From: Takifugu bimaculatus
Lineage: Eukaryota; Chordata; Actinopteri; Tetraodontiformes; Tetraodontidae
Reading direction: 5' to 3'
DNA: 64,000 bases
Assembly (NCBI GenBank): GCA_004026145.2
Contig: CP034986.1
Coordinates: forward strand, 9,399,197 to 9,463,196
The notes under the pieces were generated by a model that had not been told where the DNA came from, searched no databases, and worked only from the letters and a program-made list of their open reading frames with translations. This document shows, one piece after another, positions 26,501 to 38,900 of the stretch (position 1 is its first letter; each line of letters opens with the position of its first letter). A program made the position numbers and the translations under genes.

Positions 26501-29500
26501 TAAGTTCAGCTGCGTTTGGCTCAGTTTAGCTGTGTTTGGCTCAGTTCAGCTGCGTTTAGCTCAGTTTAGCTGCGTTTGGCTCAGTTTAGCTGTGTTTAGC
26601 TGCGTTTGGCTAAGTTCAGCTGCGTTTGGCTCAGTTTAGCTGTGTTTGGCTCAGTTTAGCTGCGTTTGGCTCAGTTTAGCTGTGTTTGGCTAAGTTCAGC
26701 TGCGTTTGGCTCAGTTTAGCTGCGTTTGGCTCAGTTTAGCTCAGTTTAGCTCAGTTTAGCTGTGTTTAGCTGCGTTTGGCTAAGTTTAGCTGCGTTTGGC
26801 TCAGTTTAGCTGCGTTTGGCTAAGTTCAGCTGCGTTTGGCTCAGTTCAGCTGCGTTTAGCTCAGTTTAGCTGCGTTTAGCTCAGTTTAGCTGCGTTTGGC
26901 TCAGTTTAGCTGCGTTTGGCTCAGTTTAGCTGAGTTTAGCTCAGTTTAGCTGAATTTAGCTGCGTTGCATCGATGGTTTTGCTGCTACTCACACACTTTT
27001 TCAGCCTGGCTGAACGTTAGCGTGTCAGCTGATGAGAATATCACGTGTCTGCCATCGTTTACGGCTTTAAGTCGCTGTAGGAGTCAGAAAATAATTTAAC
27101 TGAGCTGAATAAACAGCAGTTAAGCTAAAGCCCAGCTCCAACTTTAATATTTGTAATAGCATTTATTTCTACATTAGCTTTGCTGCCTTGCACTTTAATG
27201 GCCCATTTCATATTCTGAATGAATTACTTTGATATTATCCTCCAAGGATGTATTAAAACCTCAGCCATTTATTCTCATTTTGGATAAACTGCCCAGGAAA
27301 AAGCGGCGTAATTTTGTTCCTGGTGGCTTCTGGTGGAGTCGACGCTTCCTTTGTTTTGTTTTCCCGGCGTCGGCTGTGCCCGGCCATCAATCAGAGCCGT
27401 GACAGCGGCGTTCCTGCTCCGGCGTTCCTGACTTTAAGCTGCAGTCATTAGCTTCAGCTCGGATCAGAACTCCCCTCAGAACCGGCAGAATTTGCGGGGC
27501 AGCCGTCCTCGCCGACGTAGCACTCGGCCATTTTGAGCGCCGCTCACAAATTTGTTGCTGTTTCTTGCCGTGACTTCAGAGCCTCGGCCCCCGCTGTCCC
27601 GGGACCGGACCCCCGGGAGTTGATATGTAATGAAAGGATTCCTCGTTTTCCCTGATTGTAGAGGGGAAGCGGAGCAGCTCCTCACAAACCTGCCACTGCT
27701 TTTATTGTATTTTAAGGGTATGAAACCACGAGGGGGGGTGATTTACTCCTCCGACGGACCTTCTCCCCCTGCCTGAGGGGGAGATCTGCTCCGCTTCACA
27801 GGCCCATAACCAAGTCCGATAAATCATTTTCTTTCATTTAACAGCCTTGGCGAGAGAAGCTTCCAGGCAATTAACAAGGCCTGGATTCTATTATTGATGA
27901 GTTTTATGATTGTGAACGGTCCGAACACAGGTTGCCCCAGGAACGCCGCTGGCTGGGAATGCTAAGCAGGACCGCCTTTGTTATCCTGCAGAGTCAGCAG
28001 CTTTGATTCGGTCCCGGTCCGATTGAAGGAACCGCATTGATTCCAGGTCAAGGTGGAACTTGTGAAATTGGCCCTAAAATGAGGTGTTTTTCAGTCAGAT
28101 TTCGATCCGTCGCCTCTGTGGGCAAACTCGCCATCGCAGGAAGTGGGTGGAGCCTGAGCAGGTGAAGAGCATCTGCGTTGCCCGACGTCTCGGTGCCCAA
28201 ACGATGCCTCTTTCCTCCTTCGCCCCCCCTCAATGGTCACGATTCCCGGAGAATTAGAGCCTCCGCATCGATTTTCCTCTTAGCGCCGAGCTGAACTCCG
28301 GGCGCCATATTTCATCCTGCAGACGCCGGCTCCAGTTATTCTGCTCTCCGTCTGCCACTTTATGTCCCCGCTCTTTCCTTTCTGTTCATTACCCGTCGCA
28401 GCTGGAGATCTGGTGACCTTTGCCCTCCAGGCTCAGCGCGAGGGGCAGCGAAGACTGGCGAGCCGTGAATCACGACAGCGAGTGGGCGTGTCCTCCGCGT
28501 GGCGTCCCGGGTGAACTGACGGGGTGCCGGATAAACGCCTCCAAATCACAAAGTCTAGTTTATTTTCCCGAAGCCGTCGCAGGTCGTTCTCCCCCGAGGC
28601 GCCGCTTGCTTGATTACGCGTGCCGACGGCGTTTGATTGCCTGCGCTCTCACAGGTGTCGCTTCAGTAATTACGACGGCCTCGTTTAACGGGCCGCTGGA
28701 ACCGTGGCCACGGAGCGCCAATCTGAGCGCCGCCTAATTACGCCGCCGTCTCGTATCCTGAGCCGTAAACAACGGGGGCGTCCCCGATGTCGCCGTCTTG
28801 CCGCGTCCGCCGATGCGCCGTCGCTTTGATTGATCACCTCGTAGCAGGCGTCGCCTCCCCGGGTCCCCAACCCGCCACGTCCGCGGCGCGTCATGAAGGA
28901 TTACACCTGTTCGGCACCGGATGGACGCGTCTCAGGGTCGTTGGAGTCTTTGGGAACAAAGCTCCTAAAAATCCGGTTGTTTTGTTTTGAGGAAGAAGAA
29001 AAAGGGAAATTCTTCCCGGTGACAGACGTACCTGGACTAATCTGTCCATCTGGACATTCGGTTCATGTAAAACCAGATACGCTTCGTCCCCTCGGACACC
29101 GGAACGGTGTGACGGCTGGGAACGACAGGATCGGATAATCTTCTCTCCCAGGATCGATGCGCATCGGCCGGCGGCGGCGAGCCAACAAAAAGGCGGCGGG
29201 TTTGTCACTCAGACTTATCTGGTGTCCGTCGCTCCGGGGATTGTAGTCTGCGAGACACGGTGGACGGGAAGGAACGCTGGCGTTTGTGGACCAGATGGGT
29301 CCAGATACGGTCCATCCGAGGGTCGGGGAAGGGGCCGCCGTTACAAGGAAAGATAAGAAGTCCGGTTTTCCCCCTGAAGGGTCAGGAACTGATGGGTGAT
29401 AATCAGGAGCAGCGGCTTCATGCTAGAAACGCTACCAGGTTGCTGCTAGCTAACCTGTTTGTTGTGACTAACCACAGTCGTCACCTTCCTTTGGCCTCGG

Positions 29501-30642
29501 GTATTCATCAAATCGATGTCGACGCTCCGCACCAGCCGTTTCCTTTTTCCAATTTAAATCCAATACCCTTCCGTGGCTCCAGCGTCCCACGGAAAATGAC
29601 CTTGTCAGCTCCAGAACTGACGGCGCGCTGGCCGGACCGCGCTGGAAAAGACAGGACTAATACCTTCTGTTTTCTGACGTTAATGGAGCCAAATTCGGGA
29701 GCAATATTCATCTGTCAGGCGATGATGGAACTCTCGCTTCTGCTGCAGCCCCCAAACCCCCGAAACGGCGTTCCGCCTCTCCCACTCTCACCCTCTCACC
29801 TCCACCCGCGGCGCCTCAATAATTCATGGATGTATCCCTGTGATGAACACATGCTCTGATTGGTCAGGGCCGCCTACATGATTTATGAAGCCCCGGCCTA
29901 CAGGGGGCAGGCCTGAGTCGATTGCTCCCCCCGGCTTTGGAAAACTTGGCCGTGTTCAACAAATCCGGACCTCTGTTGCGCCGGCGTGCGTGTTTGGCCG
30001 TGCGGTCTTACACTCAAGGCCTTTGAAGGGGGGGGGGCATTAAACTTTGATGAGCTACAGTATGAATTCCGCAGTAGAAATTATGGGCAGGAATGTTGCT
30101 CGCGTTGACGCCACGTTGCTTTTTGATGGTCATTGTGGAAATGTGGGAAACCGGCTGAAGGGATTCGATCCCGCTGAGGATTCCCGACCGCCTCGATGAT
30201 CCCGGCGGAGGTCGTTGGGGGCGCGCCTCAAAAACCCTCCAGCTCCTTCGAGTTTTCCAAGCGGAGCCAGAACTCGTGAACTCCGACGGCGTCTGATTAT
30301 CTCAGCGTCTGCTCGCCGTCTCCTGATTACAGCAGCAGCAGCTCAGCGTGTCTCCAGCGCGACGTCTTGGCGTCGACTCGTCAGTGTTTAAGGTCAAAAA
30401 ATGGAAGCGGCCACTCAAAAGAGCCGCGCTAAACGGCGCCCGCGGGGCAGATTGATGGCAGCGCCGCTGGAGTGGCCCTCGTCTGGAACAGACCGGGCGT
30501 GTCCTTGCGTGCTCGTCTAGAAATGCGTTTTAATTTCTCCTTTCACTCAATTTGATTTATTGTAATGACCTTCCGGTCTGCTAGAGCGGCCATGACCACA
30601 CTGGGACAGCAGGGGGCGGTGTCTGTCCTCGCCTCGCTGTGC

Positions 30643-30675
<33 letters not shown>

Positions 30676-32887
30676 ACACACGCTGGTTTCCATGTCGCCC
30701 TGAGGACTCGTTGACACCAGCGCACAACTGGAAGCCAAACCACATGATTAATTAACGTAAAGTCAAAGATGCGAGCGCACGTCGGCGCGTCTCGCCAGAA
30801 CGGAGGACTTTAAAAGCAGCTCTTTATTTTTCCTCAAGTGGATCAATGTGAGCGAAGCCTTTTACGCTGAGGCTGTCTGGTACACGGGGGCCGAGCTGCG
30901 GGCGCATTTTTCAGCTCTGTTTGACGTTTCCGGTGAAATAAATCGGGTTTTTTTCCCCCCCTCGCTAAAAATCCAGAGCCGCTCGACGAGCGCGCGTTCC
31001 CAAACCTCGAGTATTGAAGTGCCGGAGACCTCCAAGAGAATCATTTTGGCTTCCTTTCTGAGCAGGATTTATTCCTCTGGGAGTCAACTGGCTGAAGTTC
31101 TTTATTTTCCCGAGCACGTTAGAGGTTTCCCGCCCCCCCTCCCTCCCCGCTCCCCTCCCCTCCCCTCCCGCCCCGCTCATATCCACTCCCGCTCATCTTC
31201 CCTCCCTTTACTCTGCAGAGAGGCAGGCAGAGAGCGAGCGGAGCGCCACCAACTCCGAGAGGATCCGACTTTCCGCAGCTTTCCGCTATCTTGAGGCGGA
31301 GCGGGAACAGAGGGGGGGGGGTGATCTGACCGTTCTGACCCGCCCCCGTTAATGAAGCAAACCTGAGGTCACTTTCTGCCCTCGCTACTTTGACCCCCCC
31401 TCCCACCTCACCCAGACTGGATCCTGAGAGCCAGCGGGCGGGAGACGGGTGCGCGGAGGCGCCCGGCCTGTGCGTCCGGGCCGGTGTAGCGCTGGAGTGG
31501 GCGCAGGGGAACTGGAGCGTCAGCCTCGAGGGCGAGGAGGCCGGCTCGGGCTCCGGGTTCGGATCGGGGCATGGTGGGGCGGATCGGGCCGACGGCAGAG
31601 CCATGCTGAGCAGCATCTGGGAGACGGAGGGCTTGCAGACGGTGGGAATCGTGGTGCTGGTGATCGCCTCCATCAAGCTGCTGCACCTGCTGGGGCTCAT
31701 CAGCTTCTCAGAAGGTAAGACGCTGGCGAGGAACCGCCCCCCCCCCGGGTGAGCCGCGTCAGGGCGCCGCACTCCTGAGGAAAACTGTGTCGGAAGAATC
31801 GGAAGTCTTGGAAGTTCCGCTCCGGTTTCCTTTCCGATGCTTCATTGTTTTGAACCCGTCTGACGTCGCCCCGCGTGGGCCGGGCCGGGCCGGCGTGCTG
31901 GTGCCTTCCTCCTCGCCACCAGACTCGTGTTTTATAAACATGCCGCGCTTTCAATTAGGATGATCGATCGGGAGAAACGCTGCTGCCGGCTCGGGAAGGG
32001 AAGAGCGCCGGCGGCTGGAAAACGCTGGCCTGACCTCCCAAGTGTTTGGATGGCGCAGGGAGGCGACGGCGTCGGCGCTCCGTCAGCGAAACAGTTTACA
32101 TCCTTCAGTAAACAGACGGCAGCTGAACGCCGCCACCCCCCTTCACGTCCTCCGTCTCCGGATAAACACGGCCGAGCGAAGCGATATTGACGGAGGGGAT
32201 TCAGACGGATCGGTCAGGTGTGCGTTTTCTGTCCGGAAGCGCCGTGCGGCGGCGAGCGTGTCCGTGCCGGCGTCCACGGAGCGAGATGATGGAGGCCTGA
32301 AGATGATCAGCCCAGAGAGGACAGAAGTCTCCACGTGTCCCCTGCTGCCGAGTCCTGGACCCAACGAGGAGGCTCCTGATCCGTTCCGTTTTAGATCCCA
32401 GTCGGCAGCTGCCAGCGATGGTGGAAAAAATTCTGTTTTTCTCCACGTTTACCTTTGGGAGACCTCTTGGGAGGCGTGCGCGGTCTGCTGATCCCTCGCA
32501 CAGCTGCGATCTGCCCAGCGCGGCCACGGGCCCCCGTCTGTGGCGCCGCCGCTGTCGCAGGTCAAAAGACCGGAGACGGGGGTAGTTCCAGGTTCTGAGC
32601 AAAGCCTGGTCGGTCCAGAAGGATCAGGGCGTCGCCATAAGTCTGTAGTTCTGTGCACGACGGCCCCCCAGCAGGAACCGGAAGCTCTGCTCGGGGTTGT
32701 CATCGGGGTTCAGAGAGTTCCTCGTGTCCAAGGTTCTCGGACCTCCAGAACTGTCTGATGGCATCAGGTGACCTGGGGTCTAGAGGTGGAACACAGGACG
32801 CTGGGACGGCACCTGTGGCTCAGGTCCAGCTTCACCGGGCGACGAGGACTGGTTTGGGTTGGTGGTTTGGGGTCAGGGCTGCGAGTG

Positions 32888-32928
<41 letters not shown>

Positions 32929-35900
32929 GGGGGGGCAGAATCAGGATTGACCTTTTCCGCCGTCCTCTGCTGGCATTCGGTCGAGCGGTTCTGACTGTGG
33001 CTGCCGTGGGTAATCACATCATGTTGGTGCGACGCTGAGCCGGGCCGAGGGTCCGAGGCTAACGTCGTTAGCCGGCGCCGTGTCTGATCTTTACTTACGC
33101 CGCTGTTTTACAGCGAGCCGCACTTTTCATTCTGGTGAGTGCACGAGTGTGTGAGACGAGTGTGTGAGACGAGTGTGTGAGACGAGTGTGTGAGACCCTT
33201 TGGAGTGTGTCTCTTCTCGTCTCATCATCGTTGATTCAGCAGTTTCGATCCCGACGGAGACGAGGACGTTTCAGAACCCGGGTGGGAGCAGGATGACGGA
33301 CGGGTCTGATGAGTGGAGGGGGCCCCCTGGGAGGGGCCCCGATTGTCTCCTTGTATTGATGTATTTAATTAAACCAGCTCTTGGCGGCGGCGGCGGCGGG
33401 GAGGCCGCGGAAGCGCAAGCGTGTGATTACCTGGAGTCCTTTAATCCGACATTATTCCAACAGACCTCAGGAAGTTTATGAGAGTAAAACTGCGGCGCTC
33501 ACCAACTCTCTGGAGAGTTTCCCGGAGAACCGGGAGGAGTTTGGGCCTGGTGTTAATGAACCGGCCCGATGAATAATCCTGTTGCTCGGGCTAAACCAAA
33601 CGCTCACGCGCTCATTCATAATGGACACCCGCGCCACAGCGCTAATTAGAGGATTAAACAACGGTGGAAAACTCAGTTGACGGGTGTTTTCCCCTCAAAA
33701 ACTTGTGATATTTCTGAGTGAACTGAAAGGAAAAACAGGAAATAAAACCCTCTTCGGGCTGGTCAAACCACTCAGCTGTGGAATCCACTCTTCCCGCGAT
33801 GTTGCCGGAGTCTCGGAACCATCCGGATCGCTCCAGTTTGCATATTGGCGGTGGAGCCTTTTCAGCTGCCATAAATTGCGCTAACTCGGTTGCCTCTGTT
33901 GCCAGTGAGCGTCTGCAGTTGTTCCTGCTACGACTGTCTTCCCGTTGCTAACCTGGCTCGCGTCCGACTTGGCCGATTTTTCCTGCCGTATTCTGCTTGG
34001 ATCGGATTCCAGCTCTTGGCTGCGCAGCAGGAATTTAGCTGTCAGGATGAGTCAGTGGCGAATGTTTTAAAGCGGAAAATTGGAGCCTTTTTTCCTTATT
34101 TATTAGCGTTGGCGCGCGGCTGTTTGTAGCCGTATGTTGGTACGGTGACCCCGCCTTAGAGTTAATCACGCTGCCATTTTGTGTGCGGCGAGGAACCGAA
34201 GGCTGTTTTATTAAATCCATTAAAGATGAACGACTCGCGCTGACTCCTACTCGGGCCTTTTATATTTTGGCATATCAAATTGGCACAAGTGGCTCCGTCG
34301 CTGCCATTTATCTGATATAAGATGGAGGGTTTTTTTTTAAGGAAATCTCTCTCTTTCTGACCTAAATCTGCAGATCAAACACCAAAGCTGAAGGAAGGAA
34401 CATCCTCACATTTATTATCATTGTTGATTTCATGGTAAAACCAGTTTTCATCCAAATGTGAAGACCTTCAGACAACAGGCTAGGCTAGGCTAACTAGCCT
34501 AACATCAGTGGCTGAACGGGTTTATGAGCTTTAATAGCTAATAAGTAGAATACTAAGCTAGCTCAATCGGCCAGATTTATTGATGTATTTCCAAATTGTA
34601 GCCAAAATTGTACTAAATAAAGTTTAAGTTTCCCGTTCAACGCTGTTCCCAGGATGGGTCTAGTTTTGGGGATGATATCGCCGCTGAGCTCATCTGCCCT
34701 CCCCCGACACCTCGCGCCAGCCGTAATTCCGCCTAATTGCCCCCTGCCAGATGTCGTCCTCATTGGCTCCGTCCGGCTCACAAACAACACTCGGATCTGA
34801 CAAACTGAGAACAGCCGTCGGCCCGCCGACCCGTCAGTATTGGTCTGCTAGAGTCAGATTAGCTTTGATGTGATTAGCAAATGCAATTGATCGCGTGGCT
34901 CTGATACGATTACTGATACCAGATGACCTTTAAAGGGGGGCGGGGGGGGGGGGGGCAGTTTAAAGCTGGGATGAAGTTTTCTGTTGTTGTGAAGCTGCCA
35001 CGGACACATCAAAGGAGGCTTTTTTCAGAAACCTGTTTGGATCCAAAGGCCTGAACATATTTATGTGTTCACATTTTCATTGTTTTTACAATCCGAGATG
35101 TTTTCATCTTATAGTTTCTATCACCGACAGCAGCGAGTTAAAACGCCGTCCTCTCGCCGTTTCATGTTTTGACCTTAAATAGACGTCGGTGGAGGAAGCG
35201 TTCTTCTTGTGACCCCGAGATCAAAGGCTTGATGCCTTCGAGCTGCTATATTAGGAATCAGGAATTTGTGTGTGTAGATTAAATCAGGTTTGGGTCGGGG
35301 GGACGTGTGCTGTCTGCAGCGGCCGGAGTTTATTAGAGGTTTGCTTTAGCCGATAGCGCGTTAGCGCTGGTGTGGTTGCAGAAGTTGTGAGAACTTGTTG
35401 GTCGAGTTCTTAAATGTCGTCATGTTTTCGAAAAAACGTAAAAGATTTCAGTTCTGTTCCTCTGGCAAATCTTTGTTTTTTGCTCTATCGTTGGTTCGAT
35501 CCATCCAGGACGCTAGCGGGCAACATTAGCATGCTAATACCTGAGAAATGGGGTTATCCCGCTTTAACTGACAGCAAAACGTTTTGCCAAATCAAATCAG
35601 GAGGTTTCTGACTGCCAAAAAAAGCACGAAACACCTCGTTAGCTTGACAGTTTCAAGATCTTTAATGACTCTCAGCACAACTTTGAGGACTTTTTCAGGA
35701 ACGCTCGCCCAACTGGCGTGCTGCTTGAAACCCAAAATGTGTTTTGGGCCATTTAAATATTTCAGAGGTTATCGGATTCCTCGTGGAAAAAGCCTCGGCG
35801 GTTTAAACAGGAAGTAAACTTAGAGTGAGCGCTCTTCCGTTAGCCGCGGGCGCCGGCCCTCGCAGGTTTGCGTGCTGGCGAACGATATCAGGTTAAAAGG

Positions 35901-38900
35901 TGCTGCTGGCCTAGTTTGTGACTCACCTGTATCCAGAGAACAGACAGTCAGCAGCGGAGTGAGGGAAGACTCCTCAGGGCCGAAGGTGCCTTAAATAATC
36001 CATTAAATCTCCACTTTCCACCTCACGGACCCACATAATTATTTATCTTGGACTGAGTAAGGGAATTTTGTTGTTACTTCATTAAACTCGGTGGTCCCGG
36101 GGGGGCCCCGGGGCCCCGAGCACAGCAGCGTCAGCAGGAGAGGATTTATTGATCCAGCCCAAATATGATCACCAACAGCTTCCTGGTTGCTTCCTCCAGC
36201 CCTCCGATTGTTCCCATCGTTTCTTCCGAAGAAGGCAAAAGTGCGACGTGACTGAATGTTCCCAGGGTTCTTCAGGACAACCGTTCGGCTGCTGGTCTTC
36301 AGCCGTTCGAGGGGCCGCCGAGCAAACGCGCTCCCCAGCGCCAGATTAGCTTTGTCAATAAAGCTAAAAGGGCGAGCGTTAATCAGACAGCCATGACGGC
36401 CTGCTCTTTTCCCGCCCGCTTTAGCGCCGCGTCACTCATCCGCTCAGCTCCTCCACTTTACTTTTGTGGCCTTTGACGTCTCCTCCCGGTTTTCCGGCAG
36501 CGTTTGTGGTTTCGCGTGTCAGATTTCGCTAACATCCGACGCTAACCCCCCCCTTGTGTTGGCTCCCGCCAGGAGAGACGCGTTTGGGTCACAGTCACGC
36601 ATGACTGAACCTCGGCAGGTAGCAAGAACGGACCCGACCCGAGCTGCTTGTAGCCCCCCCCCCAGTAAATCTCCCGGTTATTGAGCCGTCCTGAAGCCGA
36701 AGCGAAACGGAATCAACGCCTCCCTTTAGGAGAACTCCCGTAGTTGTTGTGTACGTTGAACCGGAGCCAAGTCAGGAGTGGAAAGGCTGAGTTTACCCTG
36801 GCATCGCTGCCAGGACGCAGCGCCAGCACGGTGGAGATGCTTTTATATCAGGACAGAACTCCCAAACAGTGGCGCTCGCGCCCCTGTGGGGGCGGAGCCT
36901 CAGCAGCACATTAATCTTCTTTTAGTGCCTCAACAATTAGCAAAGAAATGCTGTCGACTCCGAATAAGGAACATTTTCTGATGCCCTCAGTGGGGTTTGG
37001 GCCGTTTCATCATGTACAGATGAAACGATAGCTTAGCTTAAGCCTTTTTAAATTGCATTTCTCAAAAGTGTGGTTAGCATTGTTAGGTAGCAAAATGCTA
37101 TCACTTTCGTCTTCGCCAAAATATTTAAGCAGAAGAAAACATAAATACTTTAATTAAACTGTGACACCGAAACAATAAACAGATTTGTGCCCTTCATTTG
37201 CTCTTTAGCTTAGCATTGGCTAATAAGCTCTTGGTTAGCTTTGACAAATGACCCTATATTTACATATATGTCCATCGTTATGGCTGCATTTACTGTAGAT
37301 ACCAGCAGAACTAACAGCTGATTAGCATTTAGCATTTATCCCTGTTTGATCTTGTCTCGTCGGCCCGACCTTTTCCTCTAGATTTATGGCCCATTTTTCA
37401 CGGCCCACTCCGGTGATGTCATCGGAGCCTCTCCGTCCCTCAACGGCCCCCGTTCATCGAGGCCGCTCCCACCTGCGGCGGCCATTTTGATGCAGGGCCG
37501 GCTGAGCAGAAGTGAGCTGTGAGAATTTAGCCGCAACTTTGGGAATGACTGACGTTGCTCGCCCACTTCTAGCAAACCTCACGCTAAATTTTTCAAACGG
37601 CCCAGAGCGGCAGCAGAACCGGGCTTTTAGGAGCTGCGTGAAGTCCTCAGAAGAGTTTCTGAACTCGGAGCTTCTCAGGTTTGTGCTCACGCTAGCGGGA
37701 CACCGAGCCGCTTCCCGAGGTGCCAAACGAGTCGACGCCTAATGAGGGATTAGCTTACAGGCTCCGGATCAGATTCACAGAACATTTTCAACGCCGTTGA
37801 CCGACAATGTTGTCAAGTTCTCGTCAATAAGTAACGCGGCCGGTTGATCCCGACCCGAGCGAGCGAGGGGGAAGTCCTGCTGCATTATTCAGCTGCTCAC
37901 ACTGACCTAAATGTGCCGTCCACCTGCCCACAAAAGTCTTTCGTCAAGTCACGCGGCCACAAGAGGGCGCCGATGCCCCAAACGATGCGCTTTTTGTCGT
38001 GTTTGGAGCTCTGGTCTCCCTCACTGTCGGGGACGTGGAAGCTGGATAAAATTAGCGTGTTTTGGGAAGCTAATCTCGATGTTAGCTCAATCTGCTGCCG
38101 TCGTATCCCTGCGCGCTTCTATCCACCTTCCATCTGTCACCAAACCAACTCTTTCCAGTTTCCATCTTCCTGAAAACACAATCGAACCTCTGCAGAAGCG
38201 ACGCCTGGCTCCATTTCTTGAGCTTAACCCGGCTGCTAGCTTAGCACGACCGCGGAGGGCGCAACAAGAACAGGCGACGTCATGGAAACGTGTGGTTGCT
38301 CGTGTTTAAGCTGCTGCTTCCACATACGTGTTGTCCTGAAGAACCTGCGGCGAGGTCCAGCCGTTCCTCCGTTGTGTGTCGGGCTGCTGGTTGCCCCGGT
38401 AACCATGAGACCTGCTGTATTTCCCAGGTTACCATCAGATTGTCCACAAGCCCGGCGTGAGAGCGCGGCTCATGAGGCTCTTCCCGTGCTCGGTGGGCAG
38501 GAAGACGTCTTCCAGTGACCAAAGCAAGTCTCTGACCTCACACACGGCCCCTCCTCCATCTGTGCTGGTTCTGGTGTCGCAGTTTTCAGGGATATTAGCA
38601 TGTTCTCCAGGGATATTAGCATGTTCTCCAGGGATATTAGCATGTGCTGCTCTGGGGACACGTAGCTGAGCTGAATTAAAACCCTCCACTAGGTGGCAGC
38701 GCAGCACTCGCTAAATATTCTCCCATCGGTTTATTTTGTGCCATTTCTTTTATATGCTCGTTAAAAAATATATGTGCTTTTATGACGACCTTGGCTGCTA
38801 ATTTATTTCTTTATTTCACTTAGCATAGGACAATTAGCTCGTGGCGGCGGGTTAATGGAGGGTCTGTCAGAGGATGTGACCTTTAAAAGCTGGGGTCACA

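Larger units (their letters stand above)
24655..31119 (+). other. kcnip4: kcnip4 intron between the two hydrophobic first exons
   Basis: Non-coding. It holds the TTTAGC-type minisatellite (26369-26965) and flanking AT-rich low-repeat blocks (about 25240-25560, 27060-27300, 27820-27960), which look like candidates for conserved non-coding elements. A (CA)n tract lies at 30644-30680. No coding exon is supported. Confidence 0.6.
31715..38427 (+). other. kcnip4: kcnip4 intron upstream of the cassette exon
   Basis: Non-coding. It contains a (GT)n tract (32888-32926), a short GTGTGTGAGACGA tandem (about 33139-33196), a G-run near 34937-34956 and a C/G palindromic stretch near 36100. No coding exon is supported. 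A start exon for the cassette at 38428 was looked for and not found. Confidence 0.55.
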
